Source of the DNA: Coprococcus ammoniilyticus
GTDB taxonomy: Bacteria; Bacillota; Clostridia; Lachnospirales; Lachnospiraceae
Reading direction: 5' to 3'
DNA: 64,000 bases
Assembly: GCF_025567345.1 (NCBI RefSeq)
Contig: NZ_JAOQJS010000005.1
Span: forward strand, 62,001 to 126,000
Shown here: positions 43,859 through 53,271 of the stretch, piece by piece
Numbering within the stretch: position 1 is the stretch's first letter
Layout of the letters: every line of letters begins with the position of its first letter
The notes under the pieces: generated by a model
Databases searched by the model: none
What the model was told of the DNA's origin: nothing
What the model saw: the letters and a program-made list of their open reading frames with translations, nothing else
Made by a program: the position numbers and the translations under genes

Positions 43859-46369
43859 CTACTCTCTGTTCTTCAGCACTTCAGCAGGCACCATCTTGCG
43901 GATTCTGCGGATCAGCAGATGGTTGATGATGAAGTACAGGATCAGGATACCTGCGAAGATGGCAAGGTACATCCAGAATGGGAAGGACTTGTCGATACCG
44001 CAGGCAATATTCGGAACAAAGGCAGGCTCATAAGCCACATCCATGATCCATTTGGTCAGTGGAATCGAAATCAATGCTCCTATCGTTATGATATAGAAAT
44101 TACCATCCAGATACATCTTCTTCACTTCCTTATTCCGGTATCCGAAGATCTTAATCAACGCAATGTTGAAAGAAGACCGATCTATCATAACCTTCATCAT
44201 CAGATACATAACAACAATGAAGATCAGAACAGATACTCCTCCAATTGTAAGGATCATTCCCTGCATTATATCCGAGAAGATACCGGCAGCCTTCTTCACA
44301 TCGGTCTTTGTCGTTGTTGCATATAATCTTCCGGTCTCGACATCGAGTGCATGGTCGGAAAATACAACATTGAAATAATCCTCCGGTTCGTCGAATAACT
44401 CAAGCGCCTTGTCATATGGCATAAATACCATAAAGGATGGAGCATACTGCGCAACAGATGCGATCTCAAATGCATAGATCTTATCTGCTTCATCATCCTT
44501 TAGTGTCAGAGTATCACCAACATCCAGACCGTATTTGTAAGCGATCGAAGAACTGATCGCAACCTTACTGGATGAATCTGACAGATTCACATCAAAGAAC
44601 GGATTATTCTCTGTCAGTCCCATAACTGTTATGTCAAAGTTGTAACCGTAAATTTTCTTTTTCAGTGTCTTTGCATATGCCTCATATCCACCTTCCGGAA
44701 CTTCCTCTGTCGGATATTTGTAGGTATACATATACTCATACTTTGTATCATTTACATAATCACGATTTACATTCGCACAGTAAGTATATATCTCCAGTGA
44801 CATCATCGCCAGCAGAAGACTTACAAACATTCCAAATACTACCGTAAATCCGGTACGGCTCTCACGAAGCATCTGGCGGATCTTGAACAGATTCATGAAG
44901 CTCATATTTCCAAGCTTTATATCCTTACCATTACCAACCTTCTGCTCATTCCTGATCATTGTAAGAACCGGCTTCGACAGCCTCTTTCGGATAACCAGTG
45001 AATTAACGATTATAGAAATAACCGGTGGAACCACGATTCCATAAATGAACAGATATGGCATATAGATAACATCCAGATCCGGAAGGGAATAATAGTTGTA
45101 GCAGTCCTGCATCTGGATTGGCACACCAAGGCTTGAATATCCAAGCAGTGTTCCGATCAGACCTGAAACAAATGTGATCACAGTCGGGAGTGTTACATAA
45201 TGTGCCATCAGATTCTTTCTCTTTACCCCAAGTGCATATAACGCACCGATAACGGCACTTTCCTGATCGATCGAATGTACAACGAACACTGATAATACAT
45301 AAGAGATCAGGATCAACAGGATCGCACCTGCGATCGTACCAACGCTCCGGTATAATTCCTGATCACCGGAAGCCGCCTGAATTCTCGCATTATCCCCTGC
45401 CTTTACAAAAGTCATAAGGTTCTGTGCATCCTCTGAGAAGATGTCATCGATCATATCATCTGTCTCATCCTTTAACTCCTGAATACCATCCAGCAGTTCA
45501 TTGGAACCATCTTCAGCTTCTTTTGTTCCGTCTGTATATTCTATAATTCCATCTTCAAATGCCTTAAGCTCCTTTAACTCTTTTGCTCCATCTAACAGCT
45601 CCTGAATACCATCTGTCAGATCGTCCTTCTTTCCCATCGTACGATCCCAGTATTCCTGAAAAAACGGATCTTCTACATCTCCGGATGTAAATTCCAGCTT
45701 CTCCAGGCGGTCTTTTAATTCATCATCCGTCATAGCACCATTTAACCGGTATGCATAATAATATTCCTCTGACTTTATACTTTTTTCTTCCGCACGAAGT
45801 GTATCGTATACATCAGCTGCAACAAATCCTGTACCAAAATGCAGGCAGTCGCATCCGGTATCTCCCAGAGATTTTAATACGTTATCATAATCCGGTGTTG
45901 TACCGATTCCGGTAACGGTAAATTCCCGTCCGCCAAATGTAATCACATCACCTGCTGATATATCATTCTTCTCTGCAAACTGGCGTTCTACCACCAGCTC
46001 ATTTTCCTTTTCTGCAAGTGTACCCTTTACCAGATCGATCTTATTGATCTCATCTCTGTTTGCAAAGATACGGAGCGTATGATCCTCGTCAATCTCATAG
46101 TCCATATAGAACTGTGGCTCGATCGCCACACCATCAGCTTCCAGATCTTCCATTTCTTCATTCTTCATCGGTACGAACAGTGAAAAATCTCCATCCTCAA
46201 CACACTGTCTGCTGTCAGCATTCTTACTTCCGCGAATGATCGTCTCTGCCGCACCGACCAGACTGACTACCAGATACATGGTAAGTATGATCAGAAGGGA
46301 CAATGCCAGATATCTTGGAAGGTTGCTTTTGAAATCTCTCCAAATCCTTTTTCTCAATACTTTCTGCAT
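43859..46369 (-). CDS. ABC transporter permease (FtsX/MacB-like) with a Gly-heptad extracytoplasmic part
   Basis: 836 residues from ATG 46369, one base after the ATPase stop. One N-terminal helix is followed by a large extracytoplasmic domain, three helices, a second large domain and three C-terminal helices with IALIKIFGYRNKEVKKMYL: two FtsX-type units. The first outside domain includes a LLDGAKELKELKAFEDGIIEYTDG-type run of Gly every seven residues, predicted coiled coil, like YhgE/Pip proteins. It probably exports lipid-like or peptide substrates with the adjacent ATPase. The frame above 46369 overlaps the ATPase gene and is not used. Confidence 0.87.
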   Translation of the reverse strand: MQKVLRKRIWRDFKSNLPRYLALSLLIILTMYLVVSLVGAAETIIRGSKNADSRQCVEDGDFSLFVPMKNEEMEDLEADGVAIEPQFYMDYEIDEDHTLRIFANRDEINKIDLVKGTLAEKENELVVERQFAEKNDISAGDVITFGGREFTVTGIGTTPDYDNVLKSLGDTGCDCLHFGTGFVAADVYDTLRAEEKSIKSEEYYYAYRLNGAMTDDELKDRLEKLEFTSGDVEDPFFQEYWDRTMGKKDDLTDGIQELLDGAKELKELKAFEDGIIEYTDGTKEAEDGSNELLDGIQELKDETDDMIDDIFSEDAQNLMTFVKAGDNARIQAASGDQELYRSVGTIAGAILLILISYVLSVFVVHSIDQESAVIGALYALGVKRKNLMAHYVTLPTVITFVSGLIGTLLGYSSLGVPIQMQDCYNYYSLPDLDVIYMPYLFIYGIVVPPVISIIVNSLVIRKRLSKPVLTMIRNEQKVGNGKDIKLGNMSFMNLFKIRQMLRESRTGFTVVFGMFVSLLLAMMSLEIYTYCANVNRDYVNDTKYEYMYTYKYPTEEVPEGGYEAYAKTLKKKIYGYNFDITVMGLTENNPFFDVNLSDSSSKVAISSSIAYKYGLDVGDTLTLKDDEADKIYAFEIASVAQYAPSFMVFMPYDKALELFDEPEDYFNVVFSDHALDVETGRLYATTTKTDVKKAAGIFSDIMQGMILTIGGVSVLIFIVVMYLMMKVMIDRSSFNIALIKIFGYRNKEVKKMYLDGNFYIITIGALISIPLTKWIMDVAYEPAFVPNIACGIDKSFPFWMYLAIFAGILILYFIINHLLIRRIRKMVPAEVLKNRE

Positions 46370-46370
46370 C

Positions 46371-47072
46371 TTATAAATCCTCCAATTCTGCTGCCGGTAC
46401 CTTTGTCTCATTGTAATAATCTTTCCTGATCTGACCATCCTTTACGATCACGACCTGATCGACCATATTCTTAATGGAATTATTATGCGTTACGATCAGC
46501 ATTGTCGTTCCATAGGTCGCATTGATCTTCTCCAGAAGGATCAGGATATCCCTTGATGTCTTGGAATCGAGTGCTCCAGTCGGTTCATCACATAAGAGCA
46601 GCTTCGGATTTTTGATCAGTGCTCTTGCGATCGCACATCTCTGCTGCTGACCACCTGACAACTGTGCCGGAAACTTATTCTGATGCTCTGTCAGTCCCAG
46701 TATCTCAAGCAGCTCATCCATATTAAGCGGCTGATCTGTCAGATATTCACAGACCTGTATATTCTCCCGCACGGTAAGGTTCGGTACCAGATTATAGAAC
46801 TGGAAGATAAATCCCAGATAATCTCTTCGGTAGTCAGATAATTCATCTGCTTTCATGCCTGCGATCTCGGTTCCGTCTACCTTGATCGAACCGGATTCGA
46901 TCGTATCCAGTCCACCGATACAGTTCAATAACGTAGACTTACCGGAACCACTGGTTCCCTGAATGACACACATATCGCCCTGCTTTACCTGAAGGGATAC
47001 TCCCTTTAAAACCTGTATGTAGCTTCCACCTTCTCCATAACTTTTTTTTACATCTGATACCTCTAAATACAT
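46371..47072 (-). CDS. ABC transporter ATP-binding protein (LolD/MacB type)
   Basis: 233 residues, all motifs intact: Walker A GTSGSGKSTLLN, Q-loop GFIFQFYNLVPNLTV, signature LSGGQQQRCAIARAL, Walker B LLLCDEPTGALDSKTS and switch His in LIVTHNNS. It powers the permease encoded next to it. GAGGAAGCG precedes the ATG. A TetR-type operator lies 30-46 bp upstream. Confidence 0.93.
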   Translation of the reverse strand: MYLEVSDVKKSYGEGGSYIQVLKGVSLQVKQGDMCVIQGTSGSGKSTLLNCIGGLDTIESGSIKVDGTEIAGMKADELSDYRRDYLGFIFQFYNLVPNLTVRENIQVCEYLTDQPLNMDELLEILGLTEHQNKFPAQLSGGQQQRCAIARALIKNPKLLLCDEPTGALDSKTSRDILILLEKINATYGTTMLIVTHNNSIKNMVDQVVIVKDGQIRKDYYNETKVPAAELEDL

Positions 47073-47101
47073 ACTCGCTTCCTCCTGTTATTTTTTTGCT
47101 T

Positions 47102-47118
47102 ACATAACACCGTTATGT
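47102..47118. promoter_or_regulatory. TetR operator in front of the ABC transporter genes
   Basis: ACATAAC-ACC-GTTATGT, perfect 7-bp dyad, 30 bp before the ATPase start. Same site as 47845-47861 except one spacer base. Confidence 0.75.
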
Positions 47119-47171
47119 TGTTATCATTTTTTTAGCTATGCAAAATAAAATTTCACATAGCTTTTTGTTAT

Positions 47172-47795
47172 CTATTCATCTCTCTGAAACAGTGCATACC
47201 ATCCGGCAAGCAGATATTTCAATATGTCTCCCAGATGGGCAACTGCTTTTTCTTCATCGGATTCATGTGTCAGCAGATGGACAAATGCATCGATCTGCAT
47301 ATGTGCCATCCAGTGTATCGTATAATCATCCGGTGCAGCAACTCCACACACCTTTGCCTGTGCGTCTGCCAGCATCCGGTAATTCTTCTCTGTAAATGCC
47401 ACAAATTCATCAATACATCCTGCAAGACTTGATCCCTGACTCTTTGTCAGCAGAAGCTGTACCCGGTCATAATTCTGATACAGTTCATGAATGATCCGCC
47501 GGGATGCATAGATGTCATCGCTGAAATCATCCTTCCCCTCCTGAAGCTCGCCTTTTACCTCCTGCAACTCCTGCTGCATATGTGCTTCCATCATCGTACG
47601 GATACTTCCAAGCACCGGTGCCACCAGTGAAGCAAATATATCATCTTTATCTTTAAAGAAGAAATATAATGCACCGGTCGTCACACCTGCATTCTTACAG
47701 ATATTACGGAGGGATGCACCCTGATAGCCCTTCTCCATAAATTCATGCTCTGCACTTGCAAGCAGCTTTTCTTTTGTCTCCCGATCGTCCTTCAT
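47172..47795 (-). CDS. TetR-family regulator of the ABC exporter
   Basis: 207 residues. N-terminal TetR helix-turn-helix: TKEKLLASAEHEFMEKGYQGASLRNICKNAGVTTGALYFFFKDKDDIF. The C-terminal ligand domain is helical and unassigned. It is the first gene of a minus-strand unit with the ABC genes 99 bp downstream. Matching dyads lie upstream of both itself and the ABC genes, so it likely represses both and is released by an exported compound. Ribosome site GGTGAG. Confidence 0.88.
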   Translation of the reverse strand: MKDDRETKEKLLASAEHEFMEKGYQGASLRNICKNAGVTTGALYFFFKDKDDIFASLVAPVLGSIRTMMEAHMQQELQEVKGELQEGKDDFSDDIYASRRIIHELYQNYDRVQLLLTKSQGSSLAGCIDEFVAFTEKNYRMLADAQAKVCGVAAPDDYTIHWMAHMQIDAFVHLLTHESDEEKAVAHLGDILKYLLAGWYALFQRDE

Positions 47796-47844
47796 CTCAT
47801 CTCACCACCAATTTAATCCTGCTCTAACATATGAACGCCCATTC

Positions 47845-47861
47845 ACATAACATCGTTATGT
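47845..47861. promoter_or_regulatory. TetR operator in front of its own gene
   Basis: ACATAAC-ATC-GTTATGT, perfect 7-bp dyad, 50 bp before the tetR start; pairs with the site at 47102. Confidence 0.75.
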
Positions 47862-47962
47862 TACATCTAAACTGTATATATGTCAACCCCTTTTTTATAT
47901 AATAGCCTCTGTATTTCCGGCTAAACATTAAATCTGCCTGACGCCTTTCCATGCTGCAACAG

Positions 47963-48218
47963 GCATTTCCGGTTCATATAACATAATTGCCGTTGCTTCC
48001 GTATAATAAAACCTCTACATGACGACATTCACGCAGTTTTTCGTTATGCGAAACACATTGCCAACACCTGCGGGTGCTTGTTTGAGCTCGAAGAGCGAGT
48101 TAGCACGGAGCAGGTGTGAATCAGGCATGTGTTTCAAATAGAAAAACAAGTGCGTCTCATGTAGAGATTTTATCAAGAGGAAGTAATCGGCATATTCAGA
48201 ATATAAAACCGGAAATGC
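47963..48218. repeat. Dispersed palindromic repeat, full-length copy
   Basis: 256-bp imperfect palindrome. Outer arms GCATTTCCGGTT (47963-47974) / AACCGGAAATGC (48207-48218); inner arms CTCTACATGA (48013-48022) / TCATGTAGAG (48157-48166), then TTTTTCGTT..GAAACACAT / ATGTGTTTC..AAAAAC, then CACCTGC / GCAGGTG. Its left half matches 43511-43642. It fills the gap between the TetR gene and the lipoprotein terminator; the remainder of 47862-48236 shows nothing else recognisable. Confidence 0.8.
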
Positions 48219-48236
48219 ACTTAGTACACATTAAAA

Positions 48237-48293
48237 GGGCTCCGGCATATATTCAAGGATTGATTCATTGAAAAACATGCGAAACCGGAGCCC
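48237..48293 (-). terminator. Terminator of the MMPL-lipoprotein operon
   Basis: GGGCTCCGG / CCGGAGCCC arms with a ~39-nt loop; TTTTAAT follows on the minus strand. The 48294-48414 stretch before the gene holds nothing else visible. Confidence 0.7.
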
Positions 48294-48414
48294 CTATGTC
48301 AAACTATATTCTTTTTTCCTACTTCGGATGTCCTAACAAGGTATCCTTTTGTCTTAAATCGTAAACAAAATCCAACCAATGCTTTTTATAGGGCAAACGA
48401 TTTTCATTTATTAA

Positions 48415-50730
48415 TTATTTGCTGATTGAATCGGTCTTGATGATAAACTTAACACTACCCTTCATATCATCTGAGATTCCACCGAAGGATTCATAAGCTT
48501 CACCGGCCTTGATGACCTTATCGCACTTTTCTGACAGAGAATCCAGATCCTTTTCTGCGTCATTTACTGCATCAACGATCTTATCTGTACCATCTGATAA
48601 CTGCTTACTGCCATCCTTTAAGTCACCACTTGCATCTGTCAGCTTTGATGCGCCATCCTTTAATGTGCCTGCGCCTTCTTTCAGAGTATTTGCACCCTTT
48701 GTAAGGCTGCCTGCACCACCATTCAACTTAACCATACCATTATACAGATCAGAAGTGCCTGTATATACCTTGCCAAGACCTGTGTTCAGTGCTGATGCAC
48801 CAGTTGCCAGAGCGTCTACACTCTTCTTCAGAGTTGTGATCTGTCCGGAGAATGAACTCAGCTTGCCAAGTACCAGATTCGCACCATAGGAAAGACCATC
48901 CTGATATGCTGTTGCATATCCTGACTTATAACCTTCTACATAAGCTGTACCATATCCTGACTTATAAGCTGTACCATATGCACTGCCATAACCTGCTGTG
49001 AAAGCATTGGTATATGCTGTACCGTATGCTGTGCTGTAGCCGGATGTATAAGCTGTGCCATAAGCTGTACCGTAACCGGATTTGTAACCGGAACCATAAG
49101 CTGTACCATATCCTGACTTATAAGCTGCTCCATATACATCACCATATGCAGTTGCAAATGCTCCCTGTAATGCAGCAAGTGTTGCATCATCCGGCTGGGA
49201 ACCTGTCATCTGTGTATAAGCAGATACAAATTCCTGGAAATAAGTTGCAAACTGACCAGATGCTTCGGATGCTACTGTTGATGATGAAGGTGCTGCTGCC
49301 TGTGCCTCTGCTGCTACCGTAGAAGCGGAAGGTGCTGCTGCCTGTGCTTCTGCTGCAACTGTATCAGCGGAAGGCGCTGCTGCCTGTGCTTCTTTTACAA
49401 CGGATTCCTTAGAAGGTGCTGCTGCTTTACCATTCTTCTGTGCCTCTGCTGTTACAGCATCCTTATCAACACCATCTGCGATCTTATCCTTGTTTGCTGT
49501 CAGGTTATTTGTAATATTTTCTGTGATCGTGCTCTTGATTGCTTTCTTTTCTTTATCACTTAATTCTGTCTTGGTTGGAAGTTCGATTCCCTTTACAGCT
49601 TTGTTTAATGTTGCAAGTCCGTCGCTGATCTGCTTGGAACCGGATAAGATACCATTTTCACCTTCAAATGCTGCTTTTAATGTACCAGCACCTGTTGTTG
49701 CAGAATCAACACCCTGTGCCAGAGTTAAGGAACCCTGATATAAGCTGTCTGCGCCATCCTTTACCTGACCAACACCATCGGATACGGAAGATACACCATC
49801 TGTATATTCTGTAATTCCTTCAACGAGGGAATTCATACCATCGCTGTATGTGTCGATCAGTTCGTTGATATCAGATTCAGCATCCTTCAGATCCTTGTTA
49901 TCGCTGTCCTTGGATAAGAATCCGGTAGAAGCAACTGTCATTGTCATGTCCAGAGAGAAATCTGTACAGTCTGCTGTAACCTCGAAGTAATCCGGAATCT
50001 CAACATCTAATTTCTGCAGATCCAGGCTGTCCTGAAGACCAGGCATACCCATACCAACAACGATACTGTTGTTTCCATCATTTACAACCTGACCATTCTC
50101 AACCTTGATATTTGAGAATTTGTCATTGGATAAGATCATACCGGTTGCCATCAGGAAAGGAGTATATACATCTCCACTCTTTGAATTATTGACATATTCA
50201 AATCTCATCTTTACCTTGCCACTCTTGCCTGCCAGCTGATCCGGTGTGATCTCCTGATCATCCAGATAATAAGTAACCTTAACTTCTACAGGAACCTGCT
50301 CCTCTGACTTGCCCTGATAATAAATGGAATTGCCATCTGCCTTCCATACAAGTTCTCCATTATTCTCTGTAAATGTCTCATCGCCTTTTACATTCTCGAT
50401 ATCAGTCAGGTTACTGCTATCCTTAATGGTTGCCTCACCATCTGTGTTCTTTAACCACTCACTGACGATAACGTCCTGCTTATTACCTGCTGCATCAGCA
50501 ATAACGTAAACGGTTTCATCTTTATCACTGTCTGTATTCTCGGAAAGTCCGACAGAATTCTCAAGTACATCTGACAATTCTTCATCGCTCTTACTCATGA
50601 TCTCCGGATTCTCTAATGTCTGTACATCTCCTGTTGCTGTACTGCCACAGCCTGTAACGGATAACATCATTGCACCACTCAGAGCGATCGCCATAAATCT
50701 TTTTCTTGCTTTCATATTTTTATAACTCAT
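48415..50730 (-). CDS. Lipoprotein with Gly-heptads and Ala/Pro/Ser and Tyr/Gly repeats, partner of an MMPL exporter
   Basis: 771 residues. A signal peptide ends in a lipobox (LSVTGC). After a mixed domain (~40-285) comes a YhgE/Pip-like run of Gly every seven residues (~290-345). Four 14-residue units AAAPSxxxVAxEAQ follow (~434-489), then about 20 tetrapeptides of the form Y-x-x-A/G (~528-611; GYGTAYKSG etc.), and a second Gly-heptad block (~640-735). The repeat blocks look inserted into an extended coiled-coil protein that may span the cell wall. The stop-to-start gap to the MMPL gene is 20 bp. Function unknown; an accessory subunit of the exporter is inferred. Confidence 0.8.
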   Translation of the reverse strand: MSYKNMKARKRFMAIALSGAMMLSVTGCGSTATGDVQTLENPEIMSKSDEELSDVLENSVGLSENTDSDKDETVYVIADAAGNKQDVIVSEWLKNTDGEATIKDSSNLTDIENVKGDETFTENNGELVWKADGNSIYYQGKSEEQVPVEVKVTYYLDDQEITPDQLAGKSGKVKMRFEYVNNSKSGDVYTPFLMATGMILSNDKFSNIKVENGQVVNDGNNSIVVGMGMPGLQDSLDLQKLDVEIPDYFEVTADCTDFSLDMTMTVASTGFLSKDSDNKDLKDAESDINELIDTYSDGMNSLVEGITEYTDGVSSVSDGVGQVKDGADSLYQGSLTLAQGVDSATTGAGTLKAAFEGENGILSGSKQISDGLATLNKAVKGIELPTKTELSDKEKKAIKSTITENITNNLTANKDKIADGVDKDAVTAEAQKNGKAAAPSKESVVKEAQAAAPSADTVAAEAQAAAPSASTVAAEAQAAAPSSSTVASEASGQFATYFQEFVSAYTQMTGSQPDDATLAALQGAFATAYGDVYGAAYKSGYGTAYGSGYKSGYGTAYGTAYTSGYSTAYGTAYTNAFTAGYGSAYGTAYKSGYGTAYVEGYKSGYATAYQDGLSYGANLVLGKLSSFSGQITTLKKSVDALATGASALNTGLGKVYTGTSDLYNGMVKLNGGAGSLTKGANTLKEGAGTLKDGASKLTDASGDLKDGSKQLSDGTDKIVDAVNDAEKDLDSLSEKCDKVIKAGEAYESFGGISDDMKGSVKFIIKTDSISK

Positions 50731-50750
50731 ACTAATTACCTCCTAATTTA

Positions 50751-53033
50751 CTACTGCCGGTCAGCAGGACCATTGGAATCATTATTTACATCTATATATT
50801 TATCATCGTCACTGTAACTGTCATCAAAATCATAGTTATCAAAGTTTCCGGATTTCTTCTTTGCAAATGGTCTGTCTTCATTCAGGAAATCATCATCATC
50901 TGCCGTTTTCTGTTCCGAAGCCGGATCAACATTTCCCGCTCCGGCATAAGCTACTTTCTGTTTGCCGGTAATACCCTTGAATCCGATTGTTGTATGGATG
51001 ATCAGCTTATCGAATAACATCAACGCTGCAGGAAGCAGGAAGATGACGACAAACATACTGATGATAGCTCCTCTTGCCATCAACGTACATAAAGAACTGA
51101 TCATATCGATCTCTGAGTAACAGCCAACACCGAAGGTTGCGGCAAAGAAGCTTAATGCGCTTACGATAATGGAAATCATAGATGTCTGAAGTGCAACTGT
51201 AACTGCTTCTTTCTTAGCAAGGCCATTACTTCTCTCTCTCTTATATCTTGTTGTCATCAGGATCGCATAGTCAACGGTAGAACCAAGCTGGATCGTACCG
51301 ATAACGATGGATGCGATGAATGGTAATGTTGTATTTGTAAATGCAGGAATACCCATATTGATAAAGATTGCAAATTCGATTACACATACCAGAATGATCG
51401 GAAGTGATACGGATTTGAAGACGAATAATATGATCAGCAGGATAACACCGATGGATACGGTACTTACTGTGTTAAAATCCTTATCTGTGATCTCGATCAG
51501 ATCCTTTGTACAAGGAGCTTCACCGATCAGCATACCCTTACTGTCATATTTGTGAAGAATCGTATTGATCTCATCACACTGTGTATTTACTTCATCACTT
51601 GCTACTTTGTATTCTGACATGACTAACATCAGCTTCCATTCGCCATTGTCAAGCTTGGATTTCAAATCCTGTGGAATCATACTCTGTGGAATCATAGGAC
51701 CAACTACAGATTCCAGACCAAGTACAGTCTTAACACCCTTGACAGTCTTAATTTCTGAAATAACTTTATTAATACTCTTTTCATCCAGATTGCTGTCAAG
51801 CAGGATCATATGTGTAGAGTTCATATTGAATTCTTCTTCCAGCTTCTGGTTTGCCTGAATACTTGGAAGATCCTCCGGTAATGAGCTGTCGAGGTTATAG
51901 TAAACATCTGTATGTGTATAACCATATAACGCAGGAACCAGAAGGATCAGGAATAAGATATGGAAGATCCAGTACTTATTCACGATAAATTTGCTAAGCT
52001 TATCAAACTTAGGAAGTAAAGATCTGTGACAGGTCTTTTCAATCGGCTTATCAAAGATCAGGATCATGGATGGGAGTACGGTTACACAACAGATAACACC
52101 GATAACGACACCCTTTGCCATAACGATACCAAGGTCAAGGCCTAAGGTAAAGGTCATGAAGCACAGTGCAACGAAACCTGCTACTGTTGTGATCGAACTA
52201 CCGATAACAGATGAGAAGGTGGAAGCGATCGCATCTGCCATAGCTTCTTTATTCTCTTTGCCATTTACTTTTTTCTCTTCCTGATAACTGTGCCACAGGA
52301 AGATCGAGTAGTCCATCGTTACACCCAACTGCAGGACTGCGGTAAGTGCCTGTGTTATGTAAGAGATCTCTCCTTTAAATACATTTGTTCCCAAGTTATA
52401 TACAATCGCCATACCGATACTTAATAAGAAAAAGATCGGTACGAGGAAGGAATCCATAGTCAGTGATAATACGATCAGCGATAAGATAACTGCTATGGTT
52501 ACATAGATTGGAACCTCTTTATCACACAGATCCTTGGTATCCGTAACAACGGCTGACATTCCGCTGATGAAACACTGCTTACTTGCAAGCTTTCTGATCT
52601 GAGTGATCGCTTCCATTGTCTCATCGGAAGACATTGTTGTTTTAAAGATAATTGCCATCATCGTACAATCATCATTACGATATGCCTCTCTGATATCTTT
52701 CGGTAAAATCTCATCCGGAATAGAAATATCCATAATCGAGTCATACCAGATTACAGAATCAACATTGTCTACCTGTTCCATTTGTTTTTTTAATTTGACG
52801 ACATCTTTATCGTCCATCCCTTCTACCAGGCACAGGGAGAAAGCACCCGTTCCGAAATCATCCGCCAGAATGTCCTGACCTTTCATGGTTTCGATATCCT
52901 TTGGTAAATATGAAAGTACATCATAGTTTACTCTGGTTTTCAAGAAACCAATCGCTGCCGGGATCAAAAGCAGGATACTGATAATTAAGATCGGTACACG
53001 AAGCTTTACAATCGCCTTTCCAAATTTGTTCAT
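50751..53033 (-). CDS. MMPL/RND-family exporter
   Basis: 760 residues: 12 helices in two halves, each with one helix, an extracytoplasmic domain and five helices. Family features include MDYSIFLWHSYQEEK and VDYAILMTTRYKRERSNG, the two cytoplasm-facing helix motifs of MMPL/HAE pumps. A ~70-residue acidic tail (DDDDFLNEDR..DDSYSDDDKY) follows the last helix. Relatives export lipids, peptides or drugs. Ribosome site AAAGGATTGATTC. A hairpin with a T-run sits in the leader. Confidence 0.88.
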   Translation of the reverse strand: MNKFGKAIVKLRVPILIISILLLIPAAIGFLKTRVNYDVLSYLPKDIETMKGQDILADDFGTGAFSLCLVEGMDDKDVVKLKKQMEQVDNVDSVIWYDSIMDISIPDEILPKDIREAYRNDDCTMMAIIFKTTMSSDETMEAITQIRKLASKQCFISGMSAVVTDTKDLCDKEVPIYVTIAVILSLIVLSLTMDSFLVPIFFLLSIGMAIVYNLGTNVFKGEISYITQALTAVLQLGVTMDYSIFLWHSYQEEKKVNGKENKEAMADAIASTFSSVIGSSITTVAGFVALCFMTFTLGLDLGIVMAKGVVIGVICCVTVLPSMILIFDKPIEKTCHRSLLPKFDKLSKFIVNKYWIFHILFLILLVPALYGYTHTDVYYNLDSSLPEDLPSIQANQKLEEEFNMNSTHMILLDSNLDEKSINKVISEIKTVKGVKTVLGLESVVGPMIPQSMIPQDLKSKLDNGEWKLMLVMSEYKVASDEVNTQCDEINTILHKYDSKGMLIGEAPCTKDLIEITDKDFNTVSTVSIGVILLIILFVFKSVSLPIILVCVIEFAIFINMGIPAFTNTTLPFIASIVIGTIQLGSTVDYAILMTTRYKRERSNGLAKKEAVTVALQTSMISIIVSALSFFAATFGVGCYSEIDMISSLCTLMARGAIISMFVVIFLLPAALMLFDKLIIHTTIGFKGITGKQKVAYAGAGNVDPASEQKTADDDDFLNEDRPFAKKKSGNFDNYDFDDSYSDDDKYIDVNNDSNGPADRQ

Positions 53034-53061
53034 AGAATCAATCCTTTCGTTAATACAAAAA

Positions 53062-53094
53062 ATGAACGGAAACCTTTTTCTTGTTTCCGTTCAT
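53062..53094 (-). terminator. Hairpin with T-run in the MMPL leader
   Basis: ATGAACGGAAAC / GTTTCCGTTCAT perfect 12-bp arms, 9-nt loop, then TTTTTTG on the minus strand, about 29 bp before the MMPL start and downstream of a likely promoter (TATAAT near 53121-53126). It could be an attenuator, or a terminator for read-through from the TetR gene. Confidence 0.6.
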
Positions 53095-53150
53095 AGAATA
53101 TGATTATTTTGTTTGTTTGTAATTATACAAGATTTTAGGGTTGACAATTT

Positions 53151-53178
53151 TTTTGACATTTATCCGGAAATGTCAAAA
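53151..53178. promoter_or_regulatory. Perfect 28-bp dyad between tetR and MMPL genes, probable TetR operator
   Basis: TTTTGACATTT-ATCCGG-AAATGTCAAAA, 11-bp perfect arms, upstream of the MMPL promoter region and about 95 bp past the tetR stop. Confidence 0.7.
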
Positions 53179-53271
53179 CGAATTCTAAAATAAGTATAAA
53201 AAAAGCCTGAATACCTGATAAATTCTATCATTTTCTGTACTGTCTGTACACCAAGGTCTGCCCGGCTTCTG

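Noticed and set aside
43690..43926. Open frame of 78 codons across the palindrome and the permease end
   Set aside because: It arises from the palindromic element; no start signal and it runs into the permease gene.
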